Positions 57,815 through 64,000 of a stretch of DNA of 64,000 nucleotides are shown here, one piece after another (position 1 is the stretch's first letter; each line of letters begins with the position of its first letter). The DNA is taken from positions 744,001 through 808,000 of the forward strand of contig NZ_CP056123.1 of the NCBI RefSeq assembly GCF_018219155.1, read 5' to 3'. Origin of the DNA: Moritella sp. 24. GTDB taxonomy: Bacteria > Pseudomonadota > Gammaproteobacteria > Enterobacterales > Moritellaceae. Position numbers and translations under genes: made by a program. A model generated the notes under the pieces. The model was not told the origin of the DNA. It did not search any database and worked only from the letters and a program-made list of their open reading frames with translations.

Positions 57815-58252
57815 GATTTTCTCCTTTCATAAAGCAACTAAAATAGCTAGGTCAGAGGTCAGACCAGAAGACTGGTTTAATTATTAGTTCTAGTTGAAAA
57901 CTATTAAATTAGCAAGTTTTTTACATGCAATTTACATACTATTTATAGAACCTGTCGTTAACCGCTTGTTTTTGACCAATTGGGTTTACAAGCGTTCACT
58001 GATAATAGCGTTATTGGATGGATAACTTAATTGCCTATTTAACTTTATTTTAGGTCAGTTCGGTCAAGAAATAACGATATTTAGTACTTATTTTTGGGTA
58101 GTAAGTGGGTGTTAACTAAGCACTTTATCATACTGTCAGCTTATTTTTGGTTATGCTTAACCTTTTATTTATATGAGTAATACAAGTGCATTATTTTGTG
58201 AAACAATAGTATTATTATACAACTGTATTTTAAGACGTAAAGGCGATAAAAA
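57815..58252. other. gene-free region between fadE and gmhA
   Basis: These 438 bases hold the promoters of the two divergent genes and the FadR-like site near fadE. No ORF with a ribosome site, no RNA gene and no further repeat are apparent. Confidence 0.4.
57853..57869. promoter_or_regulatory. FadR-like operator of fadE
   Basis: CAGAGGTCAGACCAGAA. The central GGTCaGACC is a perfect palindrome equal to the core of the FadR consensus (AACTGGTCNGACCAGTT), with 11 of 16 scored positions matching. The position, 39-55 bases before the start codon, fits repression. Confidence 0.7.
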
Positions 58253-58843
58253 ATGACAAATTATCAAGGCTTAATTCAGCAAGAATTAGCTGAAGCAGCA
58301 CAGGTTTTAAATGACTTTTTAGCAGACTCTAAAAACGCGGAAAATATTGAAGCTGCAGCGGCATTATTAGCAGATTCATTTAAAGCGGGCGGAAAAGTGT
58401 TATCTTGTGGCAATGGTGGTTCACATTGTGACGCGATGCATTTTGCTGAAGAGTTATCTGGACGTTACCGTGAAAATCGTCCTGCAATGGCTGGGATCGC
58501 AATTTCAGATGTTAGCCATATGTCTTGTGTGAGTAATGACTTTGGTTATGAGTACGTATTTTCACGTTATGTTGAAGGTATTGGCCAGCAAGGTGATGTG
58601 CTATTGGGATTGAGTACCAGTGGTAATTCACAAAATGTGTTAAACGCATTTGCAGCTGCGAAAGCAAAAGGCATGAAGACGATTGCATTAACCGGTAAAG
58701 ATGGCGGCAAAATGGCGGGTATCGCAGATATCGAAATTCGCGTGCCACATTTTGGTTATGCTGATCGTATTCAAGAGATCCACATTAAAGTGATTCACCT
58801 GTTAATTCAGCTAGTAGAAAAAATGATGGGTTATGCTGATTAA
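58253..58843 (+). CDS. gmhA: sedoheptulose-7-phosphate isomerase
   Basis: A 196-residue SIS-domain isomerase. [20 protein letters not shown] (residues about 53-72) and [15 protein letters not shown] match GmhA/LpcA. It converts sedoheptulose 7-phosphate to heptose 7-phosphate, the first step toward ADP-heptose for the lipopolysaccharide inner core. The next gene, yafJ, is its usual neighbour. Confidence 0.96.
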   Translation: MTNYQGLIQQELAEAAQVLNDFLADSKNAENIEAAAALLADSFKAGGKVLSCGNGGSHCDAMHFAEELSGRYRENRPAMAGIAISDVSHMSCVSNDFGYEYVFSRYVEGIGQQGDVLLGLSTSGNSQNVLNAFAAAKAKGMKTIALTGKDGGKMAGIADIEIRVPHFGYADRIQEIHIKVIHLLIQLVEKMMGYAD

Positions 58844-59002
58844 TCTAGGCTGTTTAGCTATATGATATTGCACAATGGTGCGTAATATAGTGTTATTTGC
58901 CATAGACAGTTGCTTGGCAATAAGTAGAATAAAGATTATGAAGTGAATTTAGCCCTGTGTGGTTAATGTTGTTATAAGTCATAAAAGTGAAGTTATCAGT
59001 AT

Positions 59003-59779
59003 ATGTGTGAATTATTAGGTATGAGCGCAAATGTGCCTACCGACATTTGTTTTAGTTTTTCTGGGCTGATGCAGCGTGGTGGTAAGACTGGACCACATTC
59101 TGATGGTTGGGGAATTACTTTTTATGAAGGCAAGGGTTGCCGTACTTTTCGCGATCCTAAACCAAGCTGTGAATCTAAAGTTGCTCAATTAGTAAAAAAT
59201 TACCCAATTAAAAGCCAAGCAGTTATTTCACATATTCGTCAGGCGAATCGTGGCGGTGTAGCATTAGAGAATACCCATCCTTTTACCCGTGAATTTTGGG
59301 GTAAAAACTGGACGTATGCGCATAATGGCCAGTTAACTGATTATCAAGGTTTAGCGACTGGTTTTTACACCCCGATTGGTGAAACCGACAGTGAATTAGC
59401 ATTCTGTTGGATTTTACAGGAAGTGTGTAAAGAGTTTCCAACTAAACCTGATGACATGAAAGCGGTATTTCGTTTTATTGCCACTTTGTGTGATCAATTA
59501 AGAGCGTTGGGTGTATTCAACTTATTGCTAACAGATGGTGACTTTGTATTCGCGTACTGCACGAACAATTTACATCATATTATTCGCGAAGCGCCGTTTG
59601 GCCATGCTCAGTTAATCGATGAAAACATTGAAATTAACTTTGAGAATGAAACGTCAGATACAGATGTAGTGGCTATTATTGCAACGCAACCGCTGACTGA
59701 TAATGAAGTGTGGCATAAAATGCAGCCCGGTGAATACTGTGTATTTTGTCGAGGTAGTATTATGTTAACAAATAAGTAG
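59003..59779 (+). CDS. yafJ: class II glutamine amidotransferase (YafJ)
   Basis: A 258-residue Ntn-type amidotransferase. The nucleophile Cys2 follows the start Met (MCELLGMSANVPTDICFSF). GGKTGPHSDGWGITFYEGKG, SHIRQANRGG, ENTHPFTREFWGKNWTYAHN and GETDSELAFCWIL complete the glutamine-binding site. It is related to the glutaminase domain of glucosamine-6-phosphate synthase but has no partner domain. The in vivo amide acceptor is unknown. The gmhA-yafJ adjacency is as in E. coli. Confidence 0.9.
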   Translation: MCELLGMSANVPTDICFSFSGLMQRGGKTGPHSDGWGITFYEGKGCRTFRDPKPSCESKVAQLVKNYPIKSQAVISHIRQANRGGVALENTHPFTREFWGKNWTYAHNGQLTDYQGLATGFYTPIGETDSELAFCWILQEVCKEFPTKPDDMKAVFRFIATLCDQLRALGVFNLLLTDGDFVFAYCTNNLHHIIREAPFGHAQLIDENIEINFENETSDTDVVAIIATQPLTDNEVWHKMQPGEYCVFCRGSIMLTNK

Positions 59780-59830
59780 TACTTATTTATTTGTAGCATC
59801 TAGTACAGTCATAAAAATTAAAGCCATTAA

Positions 59831-59870
59831 AAAAGCCTTTATGCAGTCATGCGATAAAGGCTTTTTATTA
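59831..59870. terminator. bidirectional terminator, yafJ and purN
   Basis: Thirteen-bp stem, arms 59831-59843 and 59855-59867 (AAAAAGCCTTTAT against ATAAAGGCTTTTT), with a GCA/TGC inner pair. Confidence 0.92.
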
Positions 59871-59890
59871 TCTAGGGTTAGTTAACTAAC

Positions 59891-60538
59891 TTAGTCAGCA
59901 GCGTAGCCGCTTTGTGCTAGTTCTTTACCATCAAGTACGGCTTTTCCGTTAGTCATTGCTAAACGTTCAGCACAGAACCATTGCACAACCATTGGGTAGA
60001 TCATATGTTCTTGAGTATGCACTCGCGAACTTAAATCATCTACCGTATCGTCAGCAAATACTGGTACTTTTGCTTGTAGGATAACGGGACCAGCATCTAA
60101 CTCTGGTGTAACAAAGTGCACTGAAGCACCGTGTTCTTCATCGCCATTATCAATTGCACGTTGATGTGTATCTAAACCTGGATATTTAGGTAATAGAGAA
60201 GGATGTATATTAAGCATCTTGCCAGCATAATGCTGAACAAAGTTGTCACTTAAAATACGCATATAGCCTGCTAACACAATTAGATCAGGTTGGTATTGAT
60301 CGATTTGTGTCATTAGCTCTGCATCGAATGCAGCGCGGTCAGCGAAATCAACTTGGCTAAGTGAGATTGCATCTACACCCGCTTGTTGAGCTCGCTCTAG
60401 GCCATAGGCAGTACTTTTGTTACTAAAAACAGCAGTTACTTTGCCGTTAATCGTACCTTGTTCGCACTGATCTAGAATGGTCTGTAAGTTACTGCCATTA
60501 CCAGAAATTAATACTACGATAGATGCTTGTTTAGACAT
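59891..60538 (-). CDS. purN: phosphoribosylglycinamide formyltransferase
   Basis: A 215-residue PurN. VVLISGNGSNLQTILD opens the protein; LAGYMRILSDNFVQ, NIHPSLLPKYPGLDTHQRAI (with catalytic His) and the Asp in HFVTPELDAGPVIL complete the site. It transfers formyl from 10-formyl-THF to GAR in purine synthesis. Its ATG overlaps the purM stop by one base (TAATG), so translation is coupled. Confidence 0.97.
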   Translation of the reverse strand: MSKQASIVVLISGNGSNLQTILDQCEQGTINGKVTAVFSNKSTAYGLERAQQAGVDAISLSQVDFADRAAFDAELMTQIDQYQPDLIVLAGYMRILSDNFVQHYAGKMLNIHPSLLPKYPGLDTHQRAIDNGDEEHGASVHFVTPELDAGPVILQAKVPVFADDTVDDLSSRVHTQEHMIYPMVVQWFCAERLAMTNGKAVLDGKELAQSGYAAD

Positions 60539-61578
60539 TATTTTATCTCTACTTGTTCTTCATTTTCTGCAGCGTCTGCAATTTCACCGATTAGCCACGC
60601 ATTTTCGCCGTGTTCAGTGAATATTTCCAGTGCTTTTTCAACTTGTGCTTCTGGTAGAGCGATAACCATACCAACACCACAGTTAAATGTACGATACATT
60701 TCCGTACGTTCAACGTTACCTTTTTCTTGTAACCAGTTGAAAATTTCAGGCCACTGCCAGCTATTTTCATCAATGATAGCTTTTGTTTGTGCTGGTAGTA
60801 CACGTGGGATATTTTCCCAGAAACCACCACCAGTAATGTGTGATAAAGCGTGAACTTCACACTCTTTCAGCACAGCTAGCACAGACTTAACATAGATGTT
60901 AGTTGGCGTTAGAAGGGTATCACCTAATGTAGAATCACCAAATGCTTGACTTGGATCTTCTTTTGATACTTCAAGAATCTTACGAACTAAAGAATAGCCG
61001 TTTGAGTGAGGGCCACTCGATCCTAAAGCGATAAGTTTATCACCGGCAGCAACTTTAGTGCCGTCAATGATGTTTTCTTTATCTACAATGCCAACACAGA
61101 AGCCAGCAATGTCAAAATCTTTACCGTCGTACATACCTGGCATTTCAGCAGTTTCACCGCCTGTTAACGCACAACCAGATAATAAACAACCTTCACCGAT
61201 ACCGGTAACAACAGATGCAGCTACATCTACATCTAGCTTGCCTGTTGCATAGTAATCTAAGAAGAATAGTGGTTCAGCACCTTGTACAATAAGGTCGTTT
61301 ACACACATAGCAACTAAATCGATACCTACCGTATCATATTTAGCTAAATCGATAGCGAGGCGTAGTTTCGTTCCTACACCGTCTGTTCCTGCAACCAACA
61401 CTGGTTCTTTATAACCAGTAGGTAATTGGCAAAGAGCGCCGAAGCCACCTAGACCACCCATAACCTCAGGGCGTTTAGTTTTTTTCGCTACACCTTTAAT
61501 GCGTTCTACTAATGCATTACCTGCGTCGATATCAACGCCTGCATCTTTATAACTTAGAGAAGTATTTTGGTTGCTCAC
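60538..61578 (-). CDS. purM: phosphoribosylformylglycinamidine cyclo-ligase
   Basis: A 346-residue PurM, starting at a GTG (61578) that gives [20 protein letters not shown], as in E. coli. GAGG lies seven bases before it; the outer GTG at 61590 is less likely. [20 protein letters not shown] and [13 protein letters not shown] are the ATP and substrate loops. It makes AIR in purine synthesis. It is divergent from upp, the E. coli arrangement. Confidence 0.97.
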   Translation of the reverse strand: MSNQNTSLSYKDAGVDIDAGNALVERIKGVAKKTKRPEVMGGLGGFGALCQLPTGYKEPVLVAGTDGVGTKLRLAIDLAKYDTVGIDLVAMCVNDLIVQGAEPLFFLDYYATGKLDVDVAASVVTGIGEGCLLSGCALTGGETAEMPGMYDGKDFDIAGFCVGIVDKENIIDGTKVAAGDKLIALGSSGPHSNGYSLVRKILEVSKEDPSQAFGDSTLGDTLLTPTNIYVKSVLAVLKECEVHALSHITGGGFWENIPRVLPAQTKAIIDENSWQWPEIFNWLQEKGNVERTEMYRTFNCGVGMVIALPEAQVEKALEIFTEHGENAWLIGEIADAAENEEQVEIK

Positions 61579-61800
61579 TGGATCCCTCACAAACTAATCG
61601 TATCAATTGGATTAAAAAATCGCGGTCATGTTAACAACTTTACTCACATAATAGAAACAAAATTATGCCTTGTTTGACCTGCTAATTGATTTTATTCTTA
61701 ACTCTGGCTTTTCCTTGGAATAAGCTATCATTATAGTGCCATTATTGGTAATATTGCGCGTTTTTGTATTGCACTTACTTTGATTTTATTAGGAGATTCC

Positions 61801-62427
61801 ATGAAAGTTGTTGAGGTAAAACACCCGTTAGTACGTCATAAACTGGGTTTAATGCGCGCTGCGGATATCAGCACTAAACGTTTTCGTGAACTAGCAACAG
61901 AAGTGGGTAGCCTACTTACTTATGAAGCAACGGCTGATTTAGAGTTAGAGCAGAAGACCATTGAAGGTTGGAATGGTGATGTTACCGTTGATCAAATCAA
62001 AGGGAAAAAGGTAACTGTAGTGCCAATCCTACGTGCTGGCTTAGGCATGATGGATGGTGTACTAGAACATATGCCAAGTGCACGTGTAAGTGTTGTTGGT
62101 ATTTACCGTGATGAAGAAACATTAGAAGCGGTATCTTACTTCGAAAAAATCGTTCACAGCATTGATGAACGTTTAGCAATTGTTGTTGACCCTATGTTAG
62201 CAACTGGCGGTTCTATGATCGCAACATTAGACCTGTTAAAAGCAAAAGGTTGTAAGCGCATTAAAGTGCTTATTCTTGTTGCTGCACCAGAAGGTCTAAA
62301 AGCGCTAGAAGAAGCACACCCAGATATCGAGCTTTACACTGCATCTGTTGATGAACGTTTAGACGAAAAAGGTTACATCGTTCCAGGTCTTGGTGACGCT
62401 GGCGATAAGATTTTCGGTACTAAATAA
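61801..62427 (+). CDS. upp: uracil phosphoribosyltransferase
   Basis: A 208-residue enzyme from ATG 61801, where AGGAG lies six bases upstream. [35 protein letters not shown] and the PRPP loop [12 protein letters not shown] are typical. It forms UMP from uracil and PRPP in pyrimidine salvage. Upstream in-frame codons at 61780 lack a ribosome site. A terminator follows. Confidence 0.97.
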   Translation: MKVVEVKHPLVRHKLGLMRAADISTKRFRELATEVGSLLTYEATADLELEQKTIEGWNGDVTVDQIKGKKVTVVPILRAGLGMMDGVLEHMPSARVSVVGIYRDEETLEAVSYFEKIVHSIDERLAIVVDPMLATGGSMIATLDLLKAKGCKRIKVLILVAAPEGLKALEEAHPDIELYTASVDERLDEKGYIVPGLGDAGDKIFGTK

Positions 62428-62473
62428 GTACAGTAATAAGCAACTGAATTAATCTGATTAATTGAGTTATAGA

Positions 62474-62506
62474 GACATCAACAAATTATGTTGGTGTCTT
62501 TTTTTA
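62474..62506 (+). terminator. terminator after upp
   Basis: Ten-bp stem with one G-U pair, GACATCAACA (62474-62483) / TGTTGGTGTC (62489-62498), loop AATTA, then a T-run. Confidence 0.9.
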
Positions 62507-62515
62507 CCACCCTTT

Positions 62516-62653
62516 TTATTCTGTTTGATTACCCACTAAATACCCGCCCCATATGAACAGCATATTCAATATATAAACCTTCTCAATATCAATATTAAAG
62601 TATCGTTCACTATCAGCCTGCTTATCATCTGTATTTTTAGATTGAAAATACAT
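62516..62653 (-). CDS. possible 45-residue protein
   Basis: A short minus-strand gene: ATG at 62651-62653, TAA at 62516-62518. It begins MYFQSKNTDDKQADSERYFN, continues IDIEKVYILNMLFIWGGYLV and ends GNQTE. A hydrophobic stretch (about residues 27-41) could be a membrane helix. The ribosome site AAGGGGAA, seven bases upstream, is strong. No family is recognised. It lies between upp and the DUF2066 gene, opposite strand. Confidence 0.45.
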   Translation of the reverse strand: MYFQSKNTDDKQADSERYFNIDIEKVYILNMLFIWGGYLVGNQTE

Positions 62654-62856
62654 AAATATTCCCCTTCATTTTAAGTTAACTCCTTGATATTTTAGTATGG
62701 TCAAGTTTTTGCTATATCGCTAATTAGGTTGATGTCATGGAATATGTTGGACTTAGTGTATGGTTTGGTTATTATTTGAGGTAAATTAATAGTCTTTGCT
62801 ATGTTATTATCTAAATAATCAATTTGAGTCATCACGTTACTCTTAAAAAGGATCGT
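62654..62856. other. promoter region of the DUF2066 gene
   Basis: About 200 bases, including the presumed promoters of the 45-residue gene and the DUF2066 gene. No repeat or RNA structure stands out. Confidence 0.3.
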
Positions 62857-63903
62857 ATGAAGCGTTTATTTCCTATTTTATTATCATTGTTATCTCTTTT
62901 ACCGTTAACTACACGTGCGGTTGAAGTTGAGCATCTTTATTCTGCATCTGTTATGGCTGTTGGTAACCAAACTAACCGCGATTTACAGAAAGTGGCATTT
63001 GCTGAGGTACTCGTGAAGATATCTGGTAATGCGACAATTGCGACAAACCCTGTGATCAAAAAAGCATTGCTCAGAGCCCGTGAGTATTTGGTTAAACAGG
63101 CTGAAGAGCGTGTTGACGGCGAACGTTATTTACAAGCAAGCTTTAATGAGCAAAAAATAAATCGCTTATTACGCAGTAGCGAGTTTGGTGTGTGGAGCCA
63201 AAACCGTCCACAGCAAGTTTTATGGCTGGTGGTTGATGAAAACTTTAGCCGAAGTGTAAAAGGCGAGAATGACACTGATTACGCCGACTTTATCAATGCA
63301 ATTAAAGCCCAAGCAAACAAACGTGGTATTCCTGTGTTATTCCCAATTATGGATCTTGATGATCAACTGAAAGTAAGTAGCAGTGATCTGTGGGGACAAT
63401 TCACCGATCCTGTTGAGCTCGCTTCAACACGTTATGCTGCAGATAATTATATTATTGCTAAGATCATTAAGCAGAATGACGATTACCAACTAAATTGGAG
63501 TATGTACGGTCGTAGTAATACAAATCAACCTTATGAAATTTGGTTAAACGGCCAAGGCCAAGGTGAACTTGAAAGTATTGGTATCGCGCTAACAAATAAC
63601 CTTGCGAATCATTTAGGTGAGCGTTATAGCGTAAAAGCATCAGGCAATAATGAAGTGGTGTTTTTAAATGTAGATGCGGTTACTGGTATTACTGATTATG
63701 CAAAATTGATTGAGATGTTTTCTGAGTTATCTGCGGTTGCACAAGTTGATCTTGAGATCGTGAGTGGATCAAGTATTCAGTTAAAGTTGGTATTACTCGG
63801 TACGCAAGACGATCTATTGACTGAATTATCACTAGATCAACGGATCCAAAGTAGTGAAAATGCCCTTGGTGACATGAATTTTCAATGGAACGCGACAAAT
63901 TAA
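62857..63903 (+). CDS. DUF2066-family exported protein
   Basis: A 348-residue protein with a signal peptide (MKRLFPILLSLLSLLPLTTR, ending RAV). The N-terminal half, VEHLYSASVMAVGNQTNRDL then QKVAFAEVLVKISGNATIAT, matches DUF2066. AGGA five bases before ATG 62857 decides the start. In Shewanella- and Vibrio-like bacteria I remember this gene beside hda; the last bases of the window carry a likely ribosome site (AAAGGGTGA) for a next gene. Function unknown; probably periplasmic. Confidence 0.82.
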   Translation: MKRLFPILLSLLSLLPLTTRAVEVEHLYSASVMAVGNQTNRDLQKVAFAEVLVKISGNATIATNPVIKKALLRAREYLVKQAEERVDGERYLQASFNEQKINRLLRSSEFGVWSQNRPQQVLWLVVDENFSRSVKGENDTDYADFINAIKAQANKRGIPVLFPIMDLDDQLKVSSSDLWGQFTDPVELASTRYAADNYIIAKIIKQNDDYQLNWSMYGRSNTNQPYEIWLNGQGQGELESIGIALTNNLANHLGERYSVKASGNNEVVFLNVDAVTGITDYAKLIEMFSELSAVAQVDLEIVSGSSIQLKLVLLGTQDDLLTELSLDQRIQSSENALGDMNFQWNATN

Positions 63904-64000
63904 GCAATTTTGCATTGTGTTTTTTTGCTAGCCGTTCTCTATCGGCCATTGAGGTGCTACAATGGCCACACTAATCTTATGATTGTATGAAAGGGTGATA

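Noticed and set aside
63689-63949. Minus-strand ORF at the end of the DUF2066 gene
   Set aside because: Antisense to a well-supported gene, no ribosome site or domain.
63944-63967. GGCCATT/AATGGCC hairpin as DUF2066 terminator
   Set aside because: Seven-bp stem without a T-run; may be part of the next gene's leader.

Overview
The window is 64 kb of AT-rich bacterial chromosome, densely packed with single-copy housekeeping genes. Gene content and order point to a marine gammaproteobacterium of the Moritella / Psychromonas / Vibrio / Shewanella kind. Pointers are TIGR03503, DUF3010, DUF3545, DUF5062 and DUF2066 family proteins, a FadL-FadH-FadE fatty-acid set, and several blocks in the same order as E. 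coli. The genus is an inference. I saw no prophage, CRISPR array, transposase, rRNA or tRNA gene.

Layout. 1-8.9 kb: the N-terminus of an FMN-binding glutamate synthase-like protein, a Nudix hydrolase, FadL, an XRE regulator, a trpR-tryptophan permease pair, a lipoprotein nuclease/phosphatase, a thioesterase, DUF3010, an esterase and a phasin. 9-12.4 kb: a short MTHFR-like protein, divergent nfo and ung, a hemerythrin and a 55-residue DUF3545 gene. 12.7-20.5 kb: an AGCS amino acid/sodium symporter, a chalcone-isomerase-like protein, then mltD, gloB, a methyltransferase and dnaQ (rnhA is missing from its usual place), and a TIGR03503 protein. 20.7-30.4 kb: ndk-rlmN-pilW-rodZ-ispG-hisS-yfgM-bamB-der, in E. 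coli order. 30.6-42.2 kb: flavodoxin, msrC, a short DTW-domain protein, an AraC regulator divergent from fadH, two small proteins, patatin, an alpha/beta hydrolase lipoprotein, suhB, and a lipase with its foldase. 42.4-52.4 kb: trmJ and the full isc operon (iscR-S-U-A-hscB-hscA-fdx-iscX), then a 2.1-kb repeat-containing accessory interval, then pepB. 52.6-64 kb: a NupC-family transporter, an unknown secreted protein, fadE with a FadR-like operator, gmhA-yafJ, purM-purN divergent from upp, and a DUF2066 protein.

How the genes work together. Fatty-acid uptake and breakdown (FadL, FadH, FadE, thioesterase, lipase with foldase, patatin, esterases) recurs across the window. The isc operon builds Fe-S clusters, which IspG, RlmN and FadH in the same window need. 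BamB, RodZ, MltD, GmhA and PilW serve the cell envelope. Nfo and Ung form a base-excision-repair pair.

The most striking observation is that SuhB keeps its full length and fold signature but has replacements at three of its four metal-binding carboxylates and at two substrate-side acidic positions. This predicts a SuhB working only in transcription antitermination, not as a phosphatase. The other places to look are the interval between iscX and pepB, with two pairs of diverged repeats and small membrane-protein genes, and several very short genes elsewhere.
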